Assembly (NCBI GenBank): GCA_900321775.1
Contig: ONXE01000141.1
Coordinates: 1 to 5,343, forward strand
DNA: 5,343 nt
Direction of reading: 5' to 3'
Origin: an uncultured Bacteroidales bacterium
GTDB taxonomy: Bacteria > Bacteroidota > Bacteroidia > Bacteroidales > Paludibacteraceae
Shown here piece by piece: positions 1-5,340 of the stretch. The translations under genes were made by a program, and so were the position numbers. The notes beneath the pieces were generated by a model. It ran no database searches, was not told where the DNA came from, and saw nothing but the letters and a program-made list of their open reading frames with translations. Numbering within the stretch: the stretch's first letter is position 1; every line of letters starts with the position of its first letter.

Positions 1-69
1 CTGGAAAACCTGCGCTGCAAAGCCGAGGGCAAGCCACTGAGACAGATTAATGTGGAGTTGGAAAAGTAA
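1..69 (+). CDS. 3' end of an unidentified protein-coding gene (partial)
   Basis: Frame 1 is open from the window edge to a TAA at 67-69, giving the last 22 residues of a protein; the start lies outside the window. The tail includes ENLRCKAEGKPLRQIN and ends in VELEK. The 'ENLR...GKPL..' pattern is loosely reminiscent of the C-terminal helix of D-2-hydroxyacid dehydrogenases, which often end in a similar 'NL...GKPL.NVV' segment, but this is far too short to assign a function. It runs in the same direction as the broken hlyIII gene, 75 bp ahead of that gene's ATG, and no convincing terminator separates them, so they could be co-transcribed. Confidence 0.55.
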   Translation: MENLRCKAEGKPLRQINVELEK

Positions 70-144
70 GGAATTAGTATAGGTAAAAGGTTAAGGGCGG
101 AAAAATTAGGATTGAACCCTTTGCCGGGTATCAAAAAGATTGTT

Positions 145-718
145 ATGAGTAAAAGACTTCCGGGGGAAGAGATTGCCAACACGTGGACACACGCCGTTGG
201 TATAGCGGGTACGCTGGTAGCGGTGTATCCGATGATGAAGATGGCGTTCCGCCACGATTGGACGTACGTGTTAGGCACGACGCTGTTTTTGGCAGGCATG
301 CTGTTTATGTACACCTGCAGCACACTATATCACGCTGTAACACCGGGCACTGAGGCCAAGCGAATCATTCGCGTGTATGACCATATCAGTATCTATGTAA
401 TGATTGTTCGGCTTTTTGTGGGCGTGCGTAATAGCCGGCATCATTGGCAAAGTGAGAGCCCTGGGCAAGCATCCTAAACTCTCGCTGACCTTGTATCTGG
501 TGATGGGTTGGGCTGCACTGGTGGTGATTGTACCATTATGGAAATCCCTCCCGCATTCCGCATTTTACTGCGTCCTGGCAGAAGGGATTTTCTACAGTAT
601 CGGCGCTTATTTCTTCTCGAAAGACGAGCAGTACGCCTACTTTCATGCCATCTGGCACGTATTTATTCTGCTTGGTTCACTCAGCCACACGGCTGCTATG
701 CTGATTGTGCTGGCTTGA
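145..718 (+). pseudogene. Hemolysin III family (YqfA/PAQR-like) membrane protein, disrupted by an internal frameshifting deletion
   Basis: Frame 1 from the ATG at 145 encodes the N-terminal part: MSKRLPGEEIANTWTHAVG, two hydrophobic segments, the family signature STLYHAVTPG, then RVYDHISIYVMI ending at about 405. Directly afterwards the matching protein continues in frame 2 (404-718) with FGFLWACVIAGIIGK, LSLTLYLVMGW, further membrane segments and the hallmark C-terminal HAIWHVFILLGSLSH. The part that normally joins the halves, with an AG-[ST]-Y-[TS]-P motif between TM3 and TM4 (about 20 residues), is missing from all three frames. The two pieces total about 190 residues, against about 210 expected. 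The frame change (1 to 2) requires a loss of 3n+2 bases, for example around 62-65. After the junction frame 1 runs on as unrelated residues to a stop at 475-477. HlyIII proteins are seven-helix inner-membrane proteins of poorly defined function. An alternative TTG start at 112 adds 11 residues without family resemblance, so the ATG is preferred. A sequencing or assembly error remains possible. Confidence 0.85.
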
Positions 719-738
719 TTAGCCCAGCATAGTCAGCA
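699..738. terminator. Possible bidirectional 3'-end hairpin spanning both stop codons of the convergent hlyIII and mmdB genes
   Basis: The left arm TGCTGATTGTGCTGGCT (699-715) pairs with 721-738 around the five-base loop TGATT (716-720). This gives 17 base pairs with one bulged C (723) and two G-T wobbles (707-730 and 705-732) on the plus strand. On the minus-strand RNA the wobbles become A-C mismatches, so the hairpin is weaker but still substantial. The plus-strand TGA (716-718) lies in the loop, and the minus-strand TAA (719-721) lies in the loop and at the top of the stem. No T-tract follows the stem on either strand, so this is not a textbook intrinsic terminator. It could stabilise 3' ends or assist termination by another route. 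Confidence 0.5.
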
Positions 739-2143
739 GCACACCGGCTGCAACGGCAGAACCAATCACACCGGCTACATTCGGGCCCATGGCATGCATG
801 AGCAGGAAGTTACCGGGATTCTCCTCTTGACCTACCGTTTGGCTCACACGCGCAGCCATAGGAACGGCCGACACACCTGCTGAGCCAATCAGCGGGTTGA
901 TTTTTTCTTTGGAGAACAGGTTCAGCAATTTGGCCAGCAATACGCCACCAGCGGAGCCGAGACCGAATGCAACAATGCCCATGCACAGAATCATGAGTGT
1001 CTTCGCATTGAGGAACGAGTCACCCGTAGCTGTTGCGCCGACAGACAATCCGAGGAAGATCACGACGATATTCATCAGGTCCTCCTGCGTAGTCTTGCTC
1101 AAACGGTCCACCACGCCACAGACATTCATCAAGTTACCCAGCATCAGACAGCCAATCAGCGGAGCTGCATCGGGCAGAATAAGTGCCACGATGGTAGCCA
1201 CAAGTACGGGGAAGACAATCTTCTCTGTCTTGCTGACCGGACGCAGTTGCTTCATCTTAATCGCACGTTCTTCTTTAGTCGTGAGCGCGCGCATGATGGG
1301 CGGCTGGATAACGGGCACCAAGGCCATGTAGGAGTACGCAGCAATAGCAATCGGGCCGAGCAGATGCGGTGCCAATTTGGATGTCAGGAAGATAGACGTA
1401 GGACCGTCAGCACCACCGATGATGCCGATAGAACCAGCCTCAGCCTCGGTGAAGGTGATAGCGTCTATTCCGGTCAGGCCCAGCGCATTTGCGCAAAGGA
1501 ACGTCACGAAGATGCCTATCTGCGCAGCACCGCCCAGGATAAGACTCTTGGGGTTGGCAATCAGCGGTCCGAAGTCGGTCATGGCACCTACACCGATGAA
1601 GATAATACAGGGATAGACTCCCGCTTTCACGCCGATATAGAGAATATCCAGCAAACCGCCTTCACGCATGATAGTGCCGTAACTATGGTATGCGGGATTG
1701 GTCTCGTCGAGGAACGCAGCCCACAAGTCCTGATGGAACATCACCGGAGTGACGGTTCCCAAAACGGGGTCTAACACGCCCGGCAGGTTGGTCAACAGCA
1801 TACCAAACGCAATCGGCAAGAGGAGCAAAGGCTCGTATTTCTTATGAATGGCGAGGTACAGCAAGAAGAAGGAGATGAACAGCATGACCACTTGACGCCA
1901 CTCGATGTTCATGAAACCCATGGTGCGGAAGAAGTTGGCCAGATTCTCTCCAACCGACTCCTCTACTTCACCGATTTCCTCCTCCAGGTCTTCACCGGCA
2001 ACCATCTCGGCCTGCGTAGCCTCCTCGGTCGTCACTGCTACGGTTACGGGTTCGTTTGACTGAGCAGCAGAATCCTGAGCCATAACAGGTACGGTCAGCA
2101 GCAGCGCGCTTGCCAATGTAAAAATAATGTGGTTAATTTTCAT
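719..2143 (-). CDS. mmdB: Methylmalonyl-CoA decarboxylase beta subunit, Na+-pumping carboxybiotin decarboxylase (OadB/MmdB family)
   Basis: This 474-residue integral membrane subunit decarboxylates carboxybiotin on the carrier protein and couples this to Na+ export across the inner membrane. The family's functional residues, established in Klebsiella OadB, are all present with exactly conserved spacing: D246 in GGADGPT (Klebsiella D203), Y272 in SYMALVP (Y229), and N416, G420, S425 and R432 in NPLIGSAGVSAVPMAARV (N373, G377, S382, R389). The core from about residue 78 (NIEWRQVVML) to the end is strongly hydrophobic and follows the family pattern (KKYEPLLLLPIAFGMLLTN, then AGVYPCIIFIGVGAMTDFGP). 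Unlike short family members, it begins with a signal-peptide-like stretch (residues 1-22, possible cleavage at VMA|Q) and an acidic segment (residues 46-66, ten Asp/Glu in 21 positions). It is the last gene of the operon, 59 bp after the biotin carrier gene, and its stop abuts the convergent hlyIII remnant. The ATG at 2143 has no Shine-Dalgarno sequence. Assignment to methylmalonyl-CoA rather than oxaloacetate rests on the neighbouring genes. Confidence 0.95.
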   Translation of the reverse strand: MKINHIIFTLASALLLTVPVMAQDSAAQSNEPVTVAVTTEEATQAEMVAGEDLEEEIGEVEESVGENLANFFRTMGFMNIEWRQVVMLFISFFLLYLAIHKKYEPLLLLPIAFGMLLTNLPGVLDPVLGTVTPVMFHQDLWAAFLDETNPAYHSYGTIMREGGLLDILYIGVKAGVYPCIIFIGVGAMTDFGPLIANPKSLILGGAAQIGIFVTFLCANALGLTGIDAITFTEAEAGSIGIIGGADGPTSIFLTSKLAPHLLGPIAIAAYSYMALVPVIQPPIMRALTTKEERAIKMKQLRPVSKTEKIVFPVLVATIVALILPDAAPLIGCLMLGNLMNVCGVVDRLSKTTQEDLMNIVVIFLGLSVGATATGDSFLNAKTLMILCMGIVAFGLGSAGGVLLAKLLNLFSKEKINPLIGSAGVSAVPMAARVSQTVGQEENPGNFLLMHAMGPNVAGVIGSAVAAGVLLTMLG

Positions 2144-2152
2144 TGTTTTGGG

Positions 2153-2200
2153 GCTAATTAGTCTAATTTTGGTCTAATAGGTCAAATTGGTCTAATTAGT
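2153..2200. repeat. Degenerate 9-bp tandem repeat, G(T)CTAATT-type, in the mmdC-mmdB spacer
   Basis: Successive units on the plus strand are GCTAATTA (2153-2160), GTCTAATTTTG (2161-2171), GTCTAATAG (2172-2180), GTCAAATTG (2181-2189) and GTCTAATTAGT (2190-2200). The array fills most of the 59-bp gap between the biotin carrier and beta subunit genes. The palindrome CTAATTAG occurs at both ends (2154-2161 and 2192-2199). It lies in the leader of mmdB, up to 10 bases before its ATG. I see no promoter-like TAnnTTTG box here. The function is unknown; it could be a slippage-prone spacer or influence the mmdB message. Confidence 0.7.
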
Positions 2201-2202
2201 GT

Positions 2203-2664
2203 TTAACCAAGCACGATGAGCAAGTCGTCCTGCATCACGGTCTGACCGGCAGCCACAGCCACCTGAGCAACCGTACCGTCCTGTTCAGCGAGGATGGGGT
2301 TCTCCATCTTCATTGACTCGAGAGTGAGCAGTGTATCGCCTTTTTTCACAGCTTGTCCGACGCTTACATTCACTTTGATAACCGAACCGGGCAGCGGGCT
2401 CTTTACCTGTACACCTGCGGCAGGAGCTGCTGCGGGCTTGGCGGCAGGAGCGGGTGCCGGTTTCGGTTCTGGTGCCGGAGCGGGAGCGGCCTTGGGAGCG
2501 GCAGGAGCGGCTGCCGGTTTGGGAGCCGGAGCGGGAGCCGCGGGCTTCTCGGTTTCGACAAGATACTTCTTGCCATTGACAGTAACTTCGGTGAGACCAC
2601 CTTCTATTTCTTCTACAGCGCATTTATAGTCAGCGCCATTGATCTTGAATTTAAACTCTTGCAT
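2203..2664 (-). CDS. mmdC: Methylmalonyl-CoA decarboxylase biotin carrier subunit (gamma, biotinyl domain protein)
   Basis: This 153-residue protein carries the biotin that shuttles the carboxyl group from the carboxyltransferase MmdA to the membrane subunit MmdB. It has three parts: an N-terminal beta-rich segment (residues 1-40, including VTVNGKKYLVE), a flexible Pro/Ala-rich linker (41-83, encoded at 2416-2544, with a few Lys and Glu), and a C-terminal biotinyl/lipoyl-attachment domain (about 85-153). The biotinylation motif is ESMKMEN with K119 as the expected modified lysine, 34 residues from the C-terminus as is usual for the family. SPLPGSVIKV and the VGQAVKKGD turn are standard biotinyl-domain features. 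It is fourth in the operon, 19 bp after the small membrane subunit gene and 59 bp before mmdB. A biotin protein ligase is needed from elsewhere in the genome. The ATG at 2664 follows an A/T-rich leader without a Shine-Dalgarno site. Confidence 0.95.
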   Translation of the reverse strand: MQEFKFKINGADYKCAVEEIEGGLTEVTVNGKKYLVETEKPAAPAPAPKPAAAPAAPKAAPAPAPEPKPAPAPAAKPAAAPAAGVQVKSPLPGSVIKVNVSVGQAVKKGDTLLTLESMKMENPILAEQDGTVAQVAVAAGQTVMQDDLLIVLG

Positions 2665-2683
2665 TTTTGTAAAATTTATTGGG

Positions 2684-3082
2684 TTAGAAACCTATGTTAT
2701 TCATTGCGAATGATTTTGCATTCCACGCAGTGGCCTTGCCCTGCATGGTGAGGCGCGTTGTTTGGGTGTCATGCACTCCGCCTTTGTAGTAGAGGTGCAG
2801 CGCCATAGCTATGGCCGCCTTGTCTTCGCCCTGTGCCTGAGCCAGCGCCATCGCAATAGCTGCGATAGTGGCATCACCTTCGGGCTGCTGTTTGCTAAAC
2901 GGCGAGGGTGCCACAGGAGCAGGAGCGTCCCATTTCTTGGTGGACTCCGGCTTCTTCTCTGACATCAGTTTGCCGAACAACATCAGCACCAGAATCAGCA
3001 TCAGCAGCAAGCAAATGACGATCATAAAGCCCAGCAGCGTGACCATCCAAACATGCCCCCAATTGGTTGATAATAATAGCAT
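2684..3082 (-). CDS. mmdD: Small membrane-anchor subunit of the Na+-pumping decarboxylase (OadG/MmdD-like)
   Basis: This 132-residue protein has one strongly hydrophobic N-terminal segment (about residues 12-38, VWMVTLLGFMIVICLLLMLI onward), a basic/polar stretch, a Pro/Ala linker (DAPAPVAPSP, about 52-61) and a soluble C-terminal region. This matches the OadG/MmdD family, whose members hold the carboxyltransferase and beta subunits together at the inner membrane. Sequence similarity in this family is low, so the call relies on architecture and on the position between mmdA and the biotin carrier gene. The C-terminal part (AAIAMALHLYYKGGVHD, then LTMQGKATAWNAKSFAMN) resembles Bacteroidota versions as I recall them. 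The heptapeptide AAIAMAL occurs twice (residues 74-80 and 89-95) with different codons. The gene starts 32 bp after mmdA, with no Shine-Dalgarno site before the ATG at 3082. Confidence 0.82.
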   Translation of the reverse strand: MLLLSTNWGHVWMVTLLGFMIVICLLLMLILVLMLFGKLMSEKKPESTKKWDAPAPVAPSPFSKQQPEGDATIAAIAMALAQAQGEDKAAIAMALHLYYKGGVHDTQTTRLTMQGKATAWNAKSFAMNNIGF

Positions 3083-3085
3083 AAC

Positions 3086-3107
3086 TTAAACTCTTAAACT
3101 ATTAAAC
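3086..3107. repeat. Three exact copies of TTAAAC at 8-bp period in the mmdA-mmdD spacer
   Basis: TTAAAC occurs at 3086-3091, 3094-3099 and 3102-3107, each 8 bp from the next, and is read as GTTTAA in the operon transcript. It occupies most of the 32-bp gap between mmdA and the mmdD-like gene and ends four bases before the mmdD ATG. It is distinct in unit and period from the 9-bp array in the mmdC-mmdB spacer. No function is evident. Confidence 0.6.
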
Positions 3108-3114
3108 CATTACT

Positions 3115-4677
3115 TTAGAGAGGAATGTTGCAGTGCTTCTTGAGCGGGTTGGTCACCTTCTTGGTCTGCAGTTGCTCGAAGGCCTTAATGATACGCAGAC
3201 GCGTGTTGCGCGGCTCGATAACATCATCGATATAGCCACGGTTAGCAGCCTGATACGGGCTTGCAAACTTGTCCTTGTATTCGGCTTCTTTCTCAGCGAT
3301 GAAGGCCTTGCGTTCTGCCGGGTCTTCGATAGCTTTGAGCTGTTTGGCGTAGAGCACGCCCACAGCACCACTGGCACCCATTACCGCGATTTCGGCGTTA
3401 GGCCAACTGTAACACAGGTCGCCGCGCAGCTGCTTGCAGCTCATCACAATGTGCGAACCGCCGTAGCTCTTACGGATAGTAACCGTTACCTTGGGAACAG
3501 TAGCCTCACCAAAGGCGAACATCAGTTTTGCTCCGTGGTCGATGATGCCGGCATATTCCTGGCCTGTTCCGCAGAGGAATCCCGGAACGTCCACGAGAGT
3601 CAGGATCTGGATATTGAAAGCGTCGCAGAAGCGTACGAAACGCGCGGCTTTGCGGCTGGCGTCGCAGTCCAACACACCTGCAATCCAGCTCGGCTGGTTG
3701 GCGATAATACCGGTAGAACGGCCATTGAAACGTGCGAAGCCGCAGATGATATTTTTGGCATAGTCCTTCTGCACTTCCATGAAGTCACCATTGTCCACGA
3801 TGAGGCTGATAATGTCCTTCATGTTGTACGGTTTGTTCGGATCGGCAGGAACCAAATCATTCAGTGCATCCTCCACGCGGTCCACTGCGTCATGGCACTC
3901 CAGGCGGGGAGCTTCTTCCATGTTATTCTGCGGAATGAAACTGATCAGTCGGCGAATCTCGGTGAACGCCTCGTCTTCAGTGGCAGCCACAAAATGCGTC
4001 ACACCAGACTTGGTGGCATGTACGCGGGCGCCGCCCAACTGTTCAACGGTTACGTCTTCACCAGTCACAGATTTGACCACCTTCGGACCGGTGATGAACA
4101 TGTAGCTGTTTTGCTCTGTCATCATGATGAAGTCTGTCAGCGCAGGGCTATACACAGCACCACCGGCGCACGGGCCGAAGATGACGCTAATCTGGGGAAC
4201 AACACCCGATGCGAGGATATTACGCTCGAAAATCTCAGCATAACCTGCCAGTGCACAAGCACCTTCCTGAATACGGGCTCCACCCGAATCGTTCAGGCCG
4301 ATGATAGGAGCACCCAGTTTCATGGCCATATCCATCACTTTGCAGATCTTTTGTGCCATGGTTTCGCTCAGCGAACCGCCGATAACGGTTGCATCCTGAG
4401 CAAACACGAACACCAGACGTCCGTCAATAGTACCCGAGCCCACAGCTACGCCGTCGCCCAGGAACACTTTCTTCTCCATCCCGAAGTCGGTGCAACGGTG
4501 GGTCAGAAACATATCCACTTCTTCGAAACTGCCTTCATCCAGCAGTCGGTTGATGCGCTCACGGGCAGTATAGCTGCCTTTGGCGTGATGCTTCTCGACA
4601 GCAGCAGCACCGCCACCTGCCATCGCCTGCTCACGCTTCTCAATGAGCTTTTGAAGTTTATCTTGATTTGTATCCAT
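3115..4677 (-). CDS. mmdA: Methylmalonyl-CoA decarboxylase alpha subunit, carboxyltransferase (MmdA)
   Basis: This 520-residue cytoplasmic carboxyltransferase moves the carboxyl group of (S)-methylmalonyl-CoA to biotin on the carrier subunit, releasing propionyl-CoA. It has the two crotonase-fold halves of the MmdA/PccB family. The N-terminal half carries KGSYTARERI (residues 33-42), the first oxyanion-hole region NDSGGARIQEG (129-139) and FGPCAGGAVYSPA (167-179). The C-terminal half carries DVPGFLCGTGQEY (363-375), RKSYGGSHIVM (402-412) and the second oxyanion-hole region AEIAVMGASGAVGVLY (428-443). The end, KKHCNIPL, is the typical family terminus. The length is normal for the family (about 510-520). 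Two positions differ from what I recall as usual: Cys369 where FLPG is common, and Cys516 where KKHGNIPL is common. Propionyl-CoA carboxylase beta subunits are close relatives. The adjoining OadB- and OadG-type subunits, and the lack of a biotin carboxylase gene here, favour the Na+-pumping decarboxylase. It starts 50 bp after mce. Confidence 0.95.
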   Translation of the reverse strand: MDTNQDKLQKLIEKREQAMAGGGAAAVEKHHAKGSYTARERINRLLDEGSFEEVDMFLTHRCTDFGMEKKVFLGDGVAVGSGTIDGRLVFVFAQDATVIGGSLSETMAQKICKVMDMAMKLGAPIIGLNDSGGARIQEGACALAGYAEIFERNILASGVVPQISVIFGPCAGGAVYSPALTDFIMMTEQNSYMFITGPKVVKSVTGEDVTVEQLGGARVHATKSGVTHFVAATEDEAFTEIRRLISFIPQNNMEEAPRLECHDAVDRVEDALNDLVPADPNKPYNMKDIISLIVDNGDFMEVQKDYAKNIICGFARFNGRSTGIIANQPSWIAGVLDCDASRKAARFVRFCDAFNIQILTLVDVPGFLCGTGQEYAGIIDHGAKLMFAFGEATVPKVTVTIRKSYGGSHIVMSCKQLRGDLCYSWPNAEIAVMGASGAVGVLYAKQLKAIEDPAERKAFIAEKEAEYKDKFASPYQAANRGYIDDVIEPRNTRLRIIKAFEQLQTKKVTNPLKKHCNIPL

Positions 4678-4727
4678 CTTATAATGTTATTTGTTTTTCT
4701 GTCTGTAATCTACTCTATCCCCGGGAT

Positions 4728-5141
4728 TTATTTGGGCTGTTGGCAAATTTCGGTCAGCACACCCTTGGTAGATTTCGGGTGCAGGAACGCAATCATCAGG
4801 TTCTCGGCACCTTTTCTGGGAGCCTTGTCGATGAGCTGGATGCCTGCAGCTTCACATTCTGCCAAGGCCTCCGCCACATTTTCTACGTTGAAAGCCACAT
4901 GGTGCACACCGCCGCGACCGCCGTTCTTCTCGATGAACTTGGCAATCGTCGATTCAGGGCACGTAGGCTCCAGCAACTCAATTTTTACCTCACCAACCTT
5001 GAAGAAGGCGGTTTTTACTTTCTGATCTGCTACTTCCTCGATGCTGTAGCACTTGCTACCGGTGAGGAACTCAAAGAACGGCATTGCCTCTTCCAACGAA
5101 GTCACGGCAATTCCCAAATGCTCAATGTGAGTCGGTTTCAT
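4728..5141 (-). CDS. mce: Methylmalonyl-CoA epimerase (VOC superfamily)
   Basis: This 137-residue cytoplasmic enzyme interconverts (2R)- and (2S)-methylmalonyl-CoA. It links methylmalonyl-CoA mutase, which produces the R form from succinyl-CoA, to the decarboxylase, which uses the S form. The protein has the paired beta-alpha-beta modules of the vicinal-oxygen-chelate fold. Likely metal ligands are H8 in IEHLGIAV, E55 in KIELLEP, a histidine of GVHHVAF (H80 or H81) and E131 in VLTEICQ, placed as in characterised epimerases. GGRGGVHHVAFNVENV and the closing GVLTEICQ are very typical. The length is normal for the family. It is the first gene of the operon, downstream of a Bacteroidota-type promoter, and its leader ends in an A/T-rich stretch with no Shine-Dalgarno site. 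Confidence 0.96.
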   Translation of the reverse strand: MKPTHIEHLGIAVTSLEEAMPFFEFLTGSKCYSIEEVADQKVKTAFFKVGEVKIELLEPTCPESTIAKFIEKNGGRGGVHHVAFNVENVAEALAECEAAGIQLIDKAPRKGAENLMIAFLHPKSTKGVLTEICQQPK

Positions 5142-5248
5142 AATTTTTAATTATTTTGTTGTTTTTAGTTGTTATTTATTGTATTTCAATTTGTTATACC
5201 ACCAAAGAGACACTTCTCTCTGCACCTTCTAAGGCAGAATAACGAATT
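5142..5248 (-). other. Predicted 5' leader of the mce-mmd operon
   Basis: If transcription starts a few bases after the -7 box, the message carries about 105 untranslated bases. The last 40 or so before the mce ATG are almost purely A and T with scattered C, typical of Bacteroidota ribosome-loading regions that lack Shine-Dalgarno sites. Only weak dyads are visible: AGAGA/TCTCT at 5206-5219 and CCTT/AAGG at 5225-5234. I recognise no riboswitch; a cobalamin riboswitch might be expected near B12-linked mutase genes, but no B12-box-like sequence is apparent. Confidence 0.45.
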
Positions 5249-5254
5249 TCGCTG

Positions 5255-5286
5255 CAAAGTTACTACTTTTTTTTCAATTATGCAAG
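5255..5286 (-). promoter_or_regulatory. Bacteroidota-type sigma-ABfr promoter for the mce-mmdA-mmdD-mmdC-mmdB operon
   Basis: On the minus strand a -7 box TAACTTTG (5262-5255) matches the TAnnTTTG consensus exactly. Twenty bases upstream lies CTTG (5286-5283), a three-of-four match to the -33 TTTG element, within the usual spacing. The interval is A-rich. It lies about 114 bp ahead of the mce ATG and is the only clear promoter I see for the five genes, since the internal gaps of 19-59 bp lack a comparable box. Confidence 0.7.
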
Positions 5287-5340
5287 AGTTTCTTAAAAAA
5301 AATCTCTTTTTTGCCCAATTTAGCCCGGATTGCTTGCATA
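5279..5340. repeat. 8-bp inverted repeat TATGCAAG / CTTGCATA flanking the upstream promoter region
   Basis: TATGCAAG at 5279-5286 and its exact reverse complement CTTGCATA at 5333-5340 are separated by 46 bp, with centres 54 bp apart (about five helical turns). The promoter-proximal arm overlaps the proposed -33 element. It may be a pair of regulator half-sites or chance. The rest of this upstream stretch is A/T-rich, with an AAGAG/CTCTT dyad (5284-5308), and no gene is evident to the window edge. Confidence 0.3.

Noticed and set aside
86..122. Possible hairpin between the first partial gene and hlyIII (AAAGGTT with AACCCTTT)
   Set aside because: It has only seven pairs with a bulge, a 22-base loop and no T-tract, and it overlaps the region just before the hlyIII start. 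This is too weak to call a terminator.
112..144. TTG start at 112 extending the HlyIII protein by 11 residues
   Set aside because: The added residues show no family resemblance, whereas the ATG at 145 gives the usual short polar N-terminus before the first membrane helix.
396..477. Programmed ribosomal frameshift joining the two hlyIII halves
   Set aside because: A frameshift alone would not restore the roughly 20 missing conserved residues, and no slippery heptamer with a downstream structure is apparent at the junction.
2294..2629. Long low-complexity Gly/Ala, Arg/Ser or Pro/Leu-rich frames across the biotin carrier gene on both strands
   Set aside because: They are shadows of the Pro/Ala linker of mmdC, whose repetitive GC-rich codons keep the other frames open.
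2802..2815. Perfect 14-bp palindrome GCCATAGCTATGGC
   Set aside because: It lies inside the mmdD coding sequence and encodes part of the AAIAMAL segment. A 14-bp palindrome is not unexpected by chance in a window of this size.
4717..4727. Near-palindrome ATCCCCGGGAT just after the mce stop codon
   Set aside because: The arms meet at a single central base, so no RNA hairpin can form, and there is no T-tract. It is probably chance.
3133..5025. A 630-codon open reading frame on the plus strand, antisense to mmdA and most of mce
   Set aside because: Both minus-strand genes have clear family motifs throughout. The antisense frame crosses two genes and their gap, its product has no recognisable domain, and it is explained by the codon bias of the opposite strand.
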